Source of the DNA: an uncultured bacterium | GTDB taxonomy: Bacteria > Patescibacteriota > Minisyncoccia > Moranbacterales > GWC2-37-73 | Direction: 5' to 3' | DNA length: 36,829 nt | NCBI GenBank assembly: GCA_903885965.1 | Contig: CAISKQ010000029.1 | Coordinates: 1 to 36,829 of the forward strand | In this document: positions 29,226-36,829 of the stretch, piece after piece | Position numbering within the stretch: position 1 is the first letter of the stretch | Layout of the letters: the number at the start of each line of letters is the position of its first letter | Notes under the pieces: model-generated | Seen by the model: only the letters and a program-made list of their open reading frames with translations | What the model was told of the DNA's origin: nothing | Database searches by the model: none | Translations under genes and position numbers: made by a program

Positions 29226-31139
29226 TTAATCTACCGAAGTAATTACCTTTTCATTGCTGCTTTTTGGTTGATCTTTTTGCGCTTTGCTATCAACAGCAGG
29301 AACTGGCGTGACAGGCGTGGTCGCAACTGGATTAATGGCCAATGGATCAATTCCATTTTTATAAGTTTTATACATCGGGCTAGTGGTTGGATCCTCTGTT
29401 GGCTTCACATTATAGTATTCAAGCAGAAATTTCATAACTCGTCCAAATGTCGGCGCTGCTGACGACTCAGCCCAAGCCACCCCCTTAGGATTTACCATTT
29501 TTACCAAAACCACAAATTGCGGATCATTAACGGGAGCATAGCCACCAAAAGATCCAATATTTATTCCTTGCGCATATCCTCCAGCTTTTGCGATTTGTGC
29601 CGTCCCAGTTTTCCCGCCCACTAAATATCCTGGAACATCTGCTTGCTTTCCATGTCCATCAGTGACAACGCTTCGAAGCATTTGTCCCATTTGATCGGCG
29701 GTTGCTTTGGAAACAACCTGCCTAACCTCTGCAGGCTTAGTTTCTTGAGTGTGACCATCCGAATAACGCATTTTATCAACTATTTGCGGTTTCATCAACA
29801 TCCCACCATTTGCCAAAGCGCCATAACCTGCCACTAGTTGAATTGGGGTCACTGTGATTCCCTGCCCAAAAGCCGCAGTAAAAAAATTGATTGTTGTTTT
29901 TGGATCATTCAAATTTAGGATATTTCCGGCCAATTCACCTGGAAGATTAATATCAGTTTTTTGACCAAAGCCAAATCTTTTCACATAATCTGAAAAAAGC
30001 TTATTGCCCACTAATTTTTCGATGTAGATAACTCCCGTATTTAAGGATTTATCGAGCACTTGGGTCATTGTTTGCAGGCCATTAGCTTTTAAGTCTGAAT
30101 TGTGAATTGAGTAACTAGCTTCGGTCACTACGCCACTGTCAATGTAGGTTGAAAAGGGCGTTATTTTCCCAGTGTCCAGGCCGATTGCTTCTGTGAAAAC
30201 TTTGAAAACGGAGCCTGACTCATACGGCTCACTCACGGCAGGATTACTAAAAGTAGAAATGTCTTTGGTTTTAGAAAAATCATTGGGATCAAAACTTGGC
30301 TGATTTGCCATCGCCAAAATTTTTCCAGTCTTTGGTTCCATTACTACAATAGTTCCACTATCAGGAGTAAATTTATCCATTGCCTGCTTGAGAATTTTTT
30401 CAACCTCAAACTGAACTGTACGATTCACGGTCAAAATAAGATCAGCTCCATTTTGAGCAGGCTGTAACTCGCGATCAGATATTGGAATCCATCGTCCTCT
30501 TGAATCACCTTCTTGTGTTAATTGCCCAGACTGTCCCTTTAAATCTTTTTCCCAAAAAGATTCAAGTCCATACCTACCCCTTTGCTGATCGCCATCCGAT
30601 CCCACAAATCCAACTAGTTGAGAAGCTAGCTGCCCACCAGGATAATATCTGAAACTTTCCGGAGTCAAATAAACACCAATTATTCTAGCTTCCTTTAGCC
30701 GCGATGCCTCCTCATCAGAAAGCTTATGTTTTAGAATTTCAAACATATCCTTTTCATCACCCAGTTTTGTTTTCAACAAATTCTGATCAAGCCCGAGGAT
30801 AGTAGAAAGTTTGCTAGTACTTGCATCTAGATCCTTCATTTCACTGGGAACAGCGTACGCCATTTGCAGGCGGCGATTAACTGCCAGCGGATATAGTTCG
30901 TTATTTTCGTCCTTCAAAAAAATCTCGCCGCGGTTAGCTGCAATCGCAGTAGTACTATCATGTTGATTTTCTGCTAAGGCAACATAACTTTTATATCTTA
31001 CAACTTGAAGAACGTACAATTTGCCAATCATACTAAGTCCCAAAAACAAAATGAAGAAAGCCAAACCTTGCAATCTCCATTTTTTTTCAGAAGTTGTTTT
31101 TTGCTCAACTCTTGGTTTTATTTTTCTTGTCTGCTTCAT
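29226..31139 (-). CDS. ftsI: Septal peptidoglycan transpeptidase (class B PBP, FtsI/PBP3-like)
   Basis: The protein has 637 residues. A cytoplasmic basic tail and one TM helix (about 26-46) are followed by the pedestal domain (ANRGEIF, RYYPGGQLASQLVGFVG, GLESFWEKDL) and the transpeptidase with SVFK (nucleophile Ser ~310), SLN (~366) and KTGTA (~508). The C-terminus adds a Pro/Thr-rich tail of ~60 residues. It cross-links septal peptidoglycan and works with an FtsW-type glycosyltransferase, which is not in the window. It sits between the FtsL-like gene and murF, the canonical dcw position. AAAGGA lies directly before the ATG. Confidence 0.95.
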   Translation of the reverse strand: MKQTRKIKPRVEQKTTSEKKWRLQGLAFFILFLGLSMIGKLYVLQVVRYKSYVALAENQHDSTTAIAANRGEIFLKDENNELYPLAVNRRLQMAYAVPSEMKDLDASTSKLSTILGLDQNLLKTKLGDEKDMFEILKHKLSDEEASRLKEARIIGVYLTPESFRYYPGGQLASQLVGFVGSDGDQQRGRYGLESFWEKDLKGQSGQLTQEGDSRGRWIPISDRELQPAQNGADLILTVNRTVQFEVEKILKQAMDKFTPDSGTIVVMEPKTGKILAMANQPSFDPNDFSKTKDISTFSNPAVSEPYESGSVFKVFTEAIGLDTGKITPFSTYIDSGVVTEASYSIHNSDLKANGLQTMTQVLDKSLNTGVIYIEKLVGNKLFSDYVKRFGFGQKTDINLPGELAGNILNLNDPKTTINFFTAAFGQGITVTPIQLVAGYGALANGGMLMKPQIVDKMRYSDGHTQETKPAEVRQVVSKATADQMGQMLRSVVTDGHGKQADVPGYLVGGKTGTAQIAKAGGYAQGINIGSFGGYAPVNDPQFVVLVKMVNPKGVAWAESSAAPTFGRVMKFLLEYYNVKPTEDPTTSPMYKTYKNGIDPLAINPVATTPVTPVPAVDSKAQKDQPKSSNEKVITSVD

Positions 31140-31174
31140 ATCCTTTCAATCACTTACCAAGTTAGCAAGCTATT

Positions 31175-31576
31175 TCATTTTTTGATTTTTGTTTGAGAAT
31201 CTGAATATGCAACAGTCGGAACCTCCTCAAGATAAACAACATTTTGAGCAGAAACCATATTCATATTCTTTGACTCATCTTCAATATGATAAAGTGATTT
31301 CACCTCAGCCTCACGTATTCGCAAAGAATCATTTTCATTTTTTTCTAAATCAATTTCTTTTTCAGCTTGCCCAATTGCGATACCCTTGGTTGCTGTTTGA
31401 TTTATAGAATAAACATAAAAAACACCGGAAAAAACAGTGCAAGCTAAAACTATGAAAACAGGATTAATAAACCCCGCCGCACTTTTCTTTGGCTGAGTTG
31501 TTGATTGTGTTTTTCTTTTTATGTTTGGTTGCCAGCAGAAGGATTTTTTTCTGATAACAACAGTTCTTTTTGTCAT
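31175..31576 (-). CDS. FtsL-like bitopic division protein
   Basis: The start is chosen at the ATG 31574-31576 (133 residues); the earlier in-frame start would pass through a G7 run and a proline-rich peptide and looks spurious. A basic cytoplasmic N-terminus (KRKTQSTTQPKKS) is followed by one TM helix (FINPVFIVLACTVFSGVFYVY) and a short leucine-poor coiled coil (GQAEKEIDLEKNENDSLRIR). Size, topology and position between rsmH and ftsI fit FtsL, which nearly always diverges beyond sequence recognition. It would link FtsI to the divisome. Confidence 0.75.
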   Translation of the reverse strand: MTKRTVVIRKKSFCWQPNIKRKTQSTTQPKKSAAGFINPVFIVLACTVFSGVFYVYSINQTATKGIAIGQAEKEIDLEKNENDSLRIREAEVKSLYHIEDESKNMNMVSAQNVVYLEEVPTVAYSDSQTKIKK

Positions 31577-31636
31577 TTCCCGTGGACCCCCCCAGAGAAA
31601 TAAAAAATTAAAACGCCTACCCATCGTACTTCAAAT

Positions 31637-32584
31637 TTATAGCTTCTCAGCCACCCTGAGCTTTGCACTCCGAGCGCGAGGATTTTCCACTAATTCAGTT
31701 TCACTGGCCACAATTGGCTTGCGAGTGATAATCTTTAATTTTGGCTTATTATCACATCTACACTGCGGAAATTCAGGCGGGCAAATGCATCCCCTTGCAT
31801 TTTCCCTAAACCAATGTTTAACCAAAACGTCTTCGCCTGAATGAAATGTGATGATTGCTAATCGCCCGCCAGGTCGCAAAGATTCTATCGCCTGGAAAAG
31901 AAATGAACGAAGAGACTCTAGCTCGTTATTCACTTCCATTCTTAGTGCTTGAAATGCTTTGGTGGCACAATTTATTTTTTTCCTTCTATAACTTCCCGGC
32001 ACGGCTGATTCAATAATTGAAACAAGCTGAGACGTGCGAGTTATTCTCTGCTCACCGCGAGCAACCATGATTTTTTGAGCAATAGATTGGGCATATTGCT
32101 CATCCCCATACTGCCGTAAAATTCTAGTGATTTCTTGTTGCGAATAATCATTAACCACGGTTTCAGCAGTCAATTGTGATTGCATATTCATTCGCATGTC
32201 CAATGGTGCATTTCCCGTGAAACTGATTCCCCTATCAGTGTCAGCGAGTTGATCTGAAGAAATCCCCAAATCTGCTAAAATTGCATCAACATAGTCAATT
32301 TCAAGTAAAATCAAGCTATCTTTTAGCATTGAAAAATTTTTGTTAACTAACGAAATGTTAGCTTTTGCATTTTCAACACCTCCCGACTTTAATTGTTTTT
32401 TGAACCTGTCGATTGCATCGCAATCTTGATCAAATGCTATTAATTTTCCAATTTTTCCAATTTTTTTAAGAACTAACTTGCTGTGTCCACCTCCTCCAAG
32501 CGTAACATCAGCTACAATCATCCCGGACTCCAAATTTAAAGCTTTCACTGTCTCATTCAATAATACGGTTTTATGGATAGTCAT
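31637..32584 (-). CDS. rsmH: 16S rRNA (cytosine-1402 N4) methyltransferase
   Basis: The 315-residue protein is normal length for RsmH/MraW. The N-terminus HKTVLLNETVKAL is followed by VADVTLGGGGHSKLVLKKIG (AdoMet site), ILADLGISSDQLADTDRGISF and the family ending AIITFHSGEDVLVKHWF, with a Cys pattern CICPPEFPQCRC and RSAKLRVAEKL. It methylates C1402 in the ribosomal P site. It is second in the mraZ-led dcw cluster, after a 154-bp AT-rich gap containing a small TGCCAA/TTGGCA hairpin (32627-32642). Confidence 0.96.
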   Translation of the reverse strand: MTIHKTVLLNETVKALNLESGMIVADVTLGGGGHSKLVLKKIGKIGKLIAFDQDCDAIDRFKKQLKSGGVENAKANISLVNKNFSMLKDSLILLEIDYVDAILADLGISSDQLADTDRGISFTGNAPLDMRMNMQSQLTAETVVNDYSQQEITRILRQYGDEQYAQSIAQKIMVARGEQRITRTSQLVSIIESAVPGSYRRKKINCATKAFQALRMEVNNELESLRSFLFQAIESLRPGGRLAIITFHSGEDVLVKHWFRENARGCICPPEFPQCRCDNKPKLKIITRKPIVASETELVENPRARSAKLRVAEKL

Positions 32585-32738
32585 ATCAGGATAATTTTTA
32601 ATTTTAAATTTTTAATTTTTAATCCATGCCAACACATTGGCAAGAAATTTCAATACTTTAATTTAGAAATGTTTCAAAATTGAGTCATTTATTAATTTAA
32701 TATTGATTTAAAATTTCAAATTTAAAATTTCAAATTAT

Positions 32739-33173
32739 TTAGTATATTCCAAGCTTACCCAACTGCTCTGCCACTTCAGCGCTATTTTCTTCAGCCTTAT
32801 TTCGATATGTTTTCCATGACTGCTCATCCCAAATTTCCAATCTATTGAAAAGTCCAGCCACAGTCACTGAGCGATCAAGTCCAGCATATTCCTTGAGATA
32901 ATCTGGCAATAAAATCCTGCCTTGGTTATCAACATCGCTATCAACCGCACCAGCCAACATCAAACGAACAAAACTCCTAGTTGATGCTTCCCCCATAGGC
33001 AAAGTTCCAAGTTTTTCAGCAAGATCTTTCCATGTTTTAATCGGATACACAAAGAGGCATTTATCCAACCCGCGTGTCACTACCACTCTCGTTCCGAGTT
33101 CTTTTCGAAATTTTGAAGGAAGCGCTAAGCGCTTTTTTGGATCGACGCTATGCTGATATTCTCCGATAAACAT
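32739..33173 (-). CDS. mraZ: Transcriptional regulator MraZ
   Basis: From the ATG at 33171-33173 (MFIGEYQHSVDPKKRLALP) the protein has 144 residues; a longer frame to 33203 adds residues from a repeat and is rejected. Two tandem AbrB-like swapped-hairpin halves are visible: DPKKRLALPSKFRKELG with VVVTRGLDKCLFVYP, and VDNQGRILLPDYLKEYAGL with VTVAGLFNRLEIWD. MraZ forms ring-like oligomers and represses its own dcw operon at GTGG-containing repeats; such repeats are present upstream at 33291-33309. Confidence 0.96.
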   Translation of the reverse strand: MFIGEYQHSVDPKKRLALPSKFRKELGTRVVVTRGLDKCLFVYPIKTWKDLAEKLGTLPMGEASTRSFVRLMLAGAVDSDVDNQGRILLPDYLKEYAGLDRSVTVAGLFNRLEIWDEQSWKTYRNKAEENSAEVAEQLGKLGIY

Positions 33174-33201
33174 AAACGGCCGATACGAATCTACGAATAT
33201 C

Positions 33202-33259
33202 ATGCGAATCTACGAATATGCGAATGGCTTAATTTATTTGCATATTTGCAGATTTGCAT
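33202..33259. repeat. Imperfect palindrome of ~9-nt units in the mraZ leader
   Basis: Arms 33202-33225 and 33236-33259 pair at 20 of 24 positions; three of the four exceptions are G-T on the plus strand. Units are ATGCGAATCT/ACGAATATG. The segment lies inside the ~146-nt mraZ leader. Confidence 0.75.
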
Positions 33260-33290
33260 CTATTTGCATAATTTGTATTTTTTAATAATT

Positions 33291-33309
33291 CCCCACTTTC
33301 CTCCACTTT
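33291..33309 (-). promoter_or_regulatory. MraZ operator boxes
   Basis: Minus strand: AAAGTGGAG and AAAGTGGGG spaced 10 bp apart, just downstream of the predicted start site, with a further GGTGGAGTA at 33330-33338. This matches the AAAGTG(G)-repeat operators known for MraZ. Confidence 0.7.
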
Positions 33310-33325
33310 ACTACACTACAATGTA

Positions 33326-33354
33326 ATTCTACTCCACCATCTGGCACGCGTCAA
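33326..33354 (-). promoter_or_regulatory. Sigma70 promoter of the dcw operon
   Basis: Minus strand: -35 TTGACG (33349-33354), 17-bp spacer, -10 TAGAAT (33326-33331). Confidence 0.75.
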
Positions 33355-33402
33355 CACTTTACTATTAAATTAAAAATGGCTAAAGTCAGCCATAAATAAA
33401 AG

Positions 33403-33411
33403 TTATCCACA
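33403..33411 (+). other. Perfect DnaA-box-like 9-mer near the mraZ promoter
   Basis: TTATCCACA lies about 50 bp upstream of the mraZ -35. It is isolated, so not an origin; it may link division-gene expression to DnaA, or be chance. Confidence 0.3.
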
Positions 33412-33518
33412 GTGCGTAAATTTATCAGAAACATAGGCGTATGTAAAAATTCGAAAAATATACCTTGAAATTATATAAACAATACGTAATCAATTAAGCG
33501 CATATAAACAAAATAAAA

Positions 33519-33545
33519 ACGGAGAAATTAATTTCTCCGTTTTTT
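33519..33545 (-). terminator. Bidirectional terminator between the surface-protein gene and mraZ
   Basis: The perfect palindrome ACGGAGAAATT/AATTTCTCCGT has T-rich tracts on both sides (TTTTTT on plus, TTTTATTTTG on minus). It serves the minus-strand surface-protein gene. Confidence 0.85.
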
Positions 33546-33563
33546 GTATTTTCCTAAAGTATG

Positions 33564-36518
33564 TTAATTGCCAGGAGCCACCTCGATGAATCCGCCAGGC
33601 CTAACTACAATTGGACATCCTGGACATTTAATGGTTTTAGCTGTTGATGGACATGGGATACCTTTGGCCGTACATTCAGAAGTATTTCGGCTATCATCAA
33701 AACCTGTGCAATTGTTTTTAGCCATGCAAACAAAATCAGCAGCCGTTGTCGTGATGCCTCTGCTGCAATTTTTCGTGTCAGCGCAAAAAGCCTTGATAGC
33801 AGCATCTGTCTGAGTGCAATTGTAATCAGAATAAGTTGGGGCTTTGGTGCCAGCCGTTAAAGCATTGATGCCATTGTCACAAGTATCCCCAATGCAAGTA
33901 TTAGCAGCACAACCATTATCAGTAAGTACTGGTAGTGTACACGACCCAGAAAATACACCAGTATTTGTCCCACCGCTTGCGCTGGAACAGGAAAATTTGT
34001 ACGTTTGACTGCCATTTAAAATCGTTGTCCATTGACCAGAAGTTCCTAAATTCAAACTCATCCAACCAGCCGGACCACTAGTTGGGGTACAAGAAGTGGC
34101 ACCACTGGAAGTCCAAACAAGAATCAAGGAACAATCATCACCTTTTAGGGTACCACCAAAAGAAACCGAAGGTGTTGTACAAGCTTTAGTTCCAGAAATC
34201 CATTTAGCACCATCCCAACACATTGAATCACTACACGTGCTGGCAGCAGAGCAATTGCCATTGCCAACACTGGCACATGTTTTAATGCCACTAACCCAAG
34301 TTAAATTATTGTAACATTGTTGACCACTGCAAGTGATGGCGGCGCAACCATTGTCAGGACAAGTCTTGGTGCCAGCAACGGTGGTGATGGAATTGTTGCA
34401 AGTGGTTGTAGTGCAAGTGTTGGCAGCGCAACCATTATCGCAAGCCAGAATTCCTGGAGCTGTTGGATTGACACCATTATTACAAGTCTGACCGACGCAA
34501 GTGTTGACTTCGCAACCGTTGCTTAATCTTGGAGCGCTACAAGAAGCAGGTGTTCCACCATTTGAGCCGGTGCAAGTCCAGGTGTACGCAGTTGCGCCAG
34601 AGGCTACAAATGAGGCTGAGCCAGTTGAGCAGAGGCCAGCCGAAGGAGCTGCGGTTCTGGCAACACCATTGGCTGTGCCACAAACCCCATTAATAGGCTG
34701 TTTAGGGAGATTCAAAAAGAAAGTCATATATGCATAATTTCCTGTTGATCCAGGAAGGCTTGCCGTAACATCAAGTCGAGCATATGTGGTCCAGGGATTG
34801 GTTCCTTGAGCACTGGCTTGTGATGGCATTTGCATAGTCCCACTGAAATATTTTGTAATGCTTTGCAGGTTAGTTTCCGAAGCTGTCCATTTTTTCCCCC
34901 AATTCAGGCCAGCACCACCAAAGCAGTCTCCTGGAGTAGAAAGGGACGTGTTACAAGCATTGGTCGTCATGCTGTGATATTCATTCACCTGCACATTCCA
35001 TCCCGTGGAGCCATTCAGACATTCAGCAACCGAGAGGTCACCAGACATAGAAAATTGCTCCCCATATGAATAAATGTATGAACTGGGATGATTGATGTTG
35101 AAATTTCCTGTGGTCATAGCACCTGGAATAGTATAGGTAAGCGCCATTGCTTGCCCCCTCCCCACCACCAAGCCACCAACAACAAATGCCAAGAAGATTA
35201 ACGACTTAACTCTAAATTTCTTGCCTCTAGTTTTCCAGAAAATAATTACCAAACTTACTACAAAAAGAATCGAAATAAAAATCAGCAATATTCTTTTTGC
35301 AGTTAGGCCTATTTTAACAGGCTGAGCTTGAACTGGACTTTTTGGACTTTCAATATTCCTAGCATCTAATTGATCACTTCCGCTAGAAAGAGAGACACTA
35401 GCCTTAGGATTGCTGCAATTACTAATTGCGGGAAGGGTTAAAATTGAGATTGTTTTGTCAATGGTAACTTCTTGAGAAAAAGGAGCGATACAGGTATCAT
35501 TGCTGGCGTCAGTGATGTTGAGAGTGACAGTAACTTTTGGTAACTCGGTGCCCTTGCCAGCTCGAGAGCTTGGGAAATTGTCTGCTGATGGACTCCAAAA
35601 AAGCTTAGCAGAGATGGTGTCACCTGATTGATAGTTTTCTTTATCTAATTGAATATTTTGAATAGTAGCGCTTTGACCTTGAATGACATAGTGCGCAATG
35701 ATTTTTTCAGCGATGATTGCCTTGTCTTGAGTCAGGGAAATGACAGCGTCATAAGCTTGGGGATCTGGAGCCTTAGGGATGTTGAGCGTGAAGTCTTTTT
35801 TTTCTTGGGCAGCAAAAGTTATGTCTGATTGAGTTGGGTAACTAATATTTACACTTGGTCCATAGAGAGAGCGACGGAAAGTGTTGATATTTGGGGCAAC
35901 TGTCAATTGAGAGTTGGAATTGTTTTGAGCGTTGCAAGTTAAAGTCAGAGTTTCGCTTTGAGCTAGGTCGACACCTTGAGAAAGGTTGTATTTTGTTTCA
36001 GCGTTGTTGACTTTCAGATAGCAAGAATCTGGCATAATTGTCAGTGAATCTTGTTTTTGAGAAAGGTTCACTTTTCCAGCGTTGCCAAGTCCAAGAGCAA
36101 GACCACTAGTAGTTTTGCCAACTGCCCAGACGTCATACTCTCCATGTAGATAGCTTGGGACTTGATATTGAATTTCTTTGTGCAAAAGTTGCTTGGGAGC
36201 CAGCGTGATAATTTCCGGGGAGATCAAAGTGTCAACAGTAGTCTGACCTTCTTTGGTAATTTTAAGAATTTCAACTCCATATTTGATGTCTGATTGCGGA
36301 GTATCGCCTTGATTTTCCAAGTCCAGACCAACAGTAATTGCTTGAGGGGTTTCCTTAAGAATAGTAGCGCCTGAAAGATTTACATTAGCAACGATGACGG
36401 GTTTGACGTTTGAAATAGGAGCAGAAGCTGGAATATTATTTGGGGCTGTTTGCCCCAAGGCAGCCACAGGAAACAAAACAATTGCAGCGAGAATAGGTAC
36501 TAAGAATTTGCGAGACAT
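33564..36518 (-). CDS. Large Cys-rich surface protein with an internal signal-peptide-like segment
   Basis: The protein has 984 residues. An N-terminal signal peptide (about 1-22) is followed by an exported beta-rich region (~25-400, CARDB/Ig-like look). Then come a TM helix (~408-427), a very basic loop KTRGKKFRVK, and a second hydrophobic stretch ending GRGQAMA (~433-459) that resembles a complete signal peptide with an AxA cleavage site. The C-terminal ~525 residues hold a domain with GVCGTANG...TWTCTGSNGG, five DNGCAANTC-type repeats (~665-890) and a Cys-rich end with CPGCPIVVRPGGF. Possible readings are a two-pass anchored protein, or two exported proteins fused in frame. Probably cell-surface or pilin/adhesin-like; the role is not known. 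Probable -10 TATAAT at 36564-36569. Confidence 0.85.
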   Translation of the reverse strand: MSRKFLVPILAAIVLFPVAALGQTAPNNIPASAPISNVKPVIVANVNLSGATILKETPQAITVGLDLENQGDTPQSDIKYGVEILKITKEGQTTVDTLISPEIITLAPKQLLHKEIQYQVPSYLHGEYDVWAVGKTTSGLALGLGNAGKVNLSQKQDSLTIMPDSCYLKVNNAETKYNLSQGVDLAQSETLTLTCNAQNNSNSQLTVAPNINTFRRSLYGPSVNISYPTQSDITFAAQEKKDFTLNIPKAPDPQAYDAVISLTQDKAIIAEKIIAHYVIQGQSATIQNIQLDKENYQSGDTISAKLFWSPSADNFPSSRAGKGTELPKVTVTLNITDASNDTCIAPFSQEVTIDKTISILTLPAISNCSNPKASVSLSSGSDQLDARNIESPKSPVQAQPVKIGLTAKRILLIFISILFVVSLVIIFWKTRGKKFRVKSLIFLAFVVGGLVVGRGQAMALTYTIPGAMTTGNFNINHPSSYIYSYGEQFSMSGDLSVAECLNGSTGWNVQVNEYHSMTTNACNTSLSTPGDCFGGAGLNWGKKWTASETNLQSITKYFSGTMQMPSQASAQGTNPWTTYARLDVTASLPGSTGNYAYMTFFLNLPKQPINGVCGTANGVARTAAPSAGLCSTGSASFVASGATAYTWTCTGSNGGTPASCSAPRLSNGCEVNTCVGQTCNNGVNPTAPGILACDNGCAANTCTTTTCNNSITTVAGTKTCPDNGCAAITCSGQQCYNNLTWVSGIKTCASVGNGNCSAASTCSDSMCWDGAKWISGTKACTTPSVSFGGTLKGDDCSLILVWTSSGATSCTPTSGPAGWMSLNLGTSGQWTTILNGSQTYKFSCSSASGGTNTGVFSGSCTLPVLTDNGCAANTCIGDTCDNGINALTAGTKAPTYSDYNCTQTDAAIKAFCADTKNCSRGITTTAADFVCMAKNNCTGFDDSRNTSECTAKGIPCPSTAKTIKCPGCPIVVRPGGFIEVAPGN

Positions 36519-36563
36519 AGTTTTTATTTTTATTTATTAATTTAGTTAAATTAAAGCTATTTC

Positions 36564-36569
36564 ATTATA
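36564..36569 (-). promoter_or_regulatory. Probable -10 box of the surface-protein gene
   Basis: TATAAT on the minus strand, about 46 bp before the ATG. A second TATAAT is at 36592-36597. No clear -35 was found. Confidence 0.4.
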
Positions 36570-36604
36570 TCACAAAACTTAAATAAATGAAATTATAGTC
36601 TAGT

Positions 36605-36656
36605 CCAATGCAACATGAGCTTGAAATAGGTACCCATTCCAACGCAAGATGAGCTT
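36605..36656. repeat. Direct repeats at the presumed IS left end
   Basis: CCAATGCAACATGAGCTT (from 36605) and CCAACGCAAGATGAGCTT (from 36639) differ at 2 of 18 positions and are 34 bp apart. They precede the transposase start and probably serve as transposase-binding ends. Confidence 0.6.
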
Positions 36657-36706
36657 TAAGGAGCAAAATCTGCTAGAATATCGGGTAATTTCATAAGCTA
36701 GACCCT

Positions 36707-36829
36707 ATGACAATTGATATGGATGATTCGGGTATTGTAACCATCACGCAGATCAGTAGTTTCTTAAAAACTTCAGCCCTTGTAACTTTCAAGGGAGTCA
36801 GTAGAAAAGATAAATATCGTTGGGTAGAA
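36707..36829 (+). mobile_element. 5' end of a DDE integrase-type transposase gene (partial)
   Basis: The open frame runs from ATG 36707 to the window edge (41 codons). DDSGIVTITQISSFLK and VTFKGVSRKDKYRWVE match, from memory, the N-terminus of an integrase-core transposase family frequent in CPR genomes, in which a helix-turn-helix and an rve catalytic domain follow. It runs off the edge, so completeness cannot be judged. Confidence 0.65.

Noticed and set aside
33403-33411. Possible replication origin
   Set aside because: Only a single DnaA box, with no cluster, AT-rich unwinding element or dnaA/dnaN genes nearby.
34096-34737. Several plus-strand ORFs inside the surface-protein gene
   Set aside because: They are antisense shadows of a long Cys/Thr/Gly-rich coding region and have no start signals.
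1-36829. Recoded TGA (as in some CPR lineages)
   Set aside because: tyrS and several others end properly at TGA, and no conserved gene needs TGA read as Gly or Trp.

Overview
The window looks like a Patescibacteria/CPR (Parcubacteria-type) chromosome. It is AT-rich and uses the standard code with TGA as a stop. The core genes are short and compact, many lack a clear Shine-Dalgarno site, and several proteins are of types common in that group: a DUF5652-like membrane protein, a Cys-rich surface protein, lone GIY-YIG proteins and an archaeal-looking UppS. The lineage is an inference from gene content; no 16S or marker comparison was possible. Transposase fragments bound both ends: an ISAon1/ISL3-type 3' end at 2-118 and the 5' end of an integrase-like transposase from 36707.

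Layout. (1) 1-2.3 kb is a rearranged accessory edge. The left IS cuts a B12-binding radical SAM gene at its FeS-cluster motif. Next to it is an AAA/DUF4143 ATPase gene, lying between the intact tyrS 3' end and a second, synonymously diverged copy of the tyrS tail. (2) 2.3-7.5 kb on the minus strand holds tyrS, an AlkD-like gene, a coiled-coil heptad protein, a SpoU-type methyltransferase and recQ, with a 658-bp intergenic region rich in hairpins. (3) 7.8-10.2 kb carries small unknown plus-strand genes with their own TTGAC(A/G) promoters and intrinsic terminators, one possibly frameshifted. (4) 10.2-15.3 kb holds tsaC, a small membrane protein, an MGMT-type gene, an unknown conserved-looking protein, a GtrA protein and dnaX. 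(5) 15.3-18 kb holds two GIY-YIG genes around a tRNA-Gln and a damaged tRNA-Gln copy, a PD-(D/E)XK-like protein, an unknown membrane-associated protein and a puzzling pair of opposed small ORFs. (6) 18-26.7 kb on the minus strand holds cell-wall, isoprenoid and redox genes: polyprenyl synthase, ispG, uppS, a thioredoxin-CcdA fusion, trxB, malic enzyme, yjbQ, pcm and mltG. (7) 26.9-27.8 kb holds another orphan small gene and a tRNA-Glu with a duplicated 3' end. (8) 27.9-33.4 kb is a shortened dcw cluster (mraZ-rsmH-ftsL-like-ftsI-murF) with an MraZ-type operator. (9) 33.5-36.5 kb encodes a 984-residue surface protein with a second signal peptide in its middle.

How the genes connect. Polyprenyl synthase, IspG and UppS feed the undecaprenyl carrier used by the MurF/FtsI/MltG peptidoglycan machinery. 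TrxB plus the Trx-CcdA fusion could supply reductant across the membrane, perhaps for the Cys-rich surface protein (inference).

The most unusual structures are: a two-copy ~113-bp nested hairpin family with compensatory changes; the duplicated tyrS tail around the ATPase; the pseudo-tRNA-Gln between GIY-YIG genes; a tRNA-Gln whose acceptor stem can extend by 10 bp; long palindromes built of ~9-nt units; and the internal signal peptide in the large surface protein.
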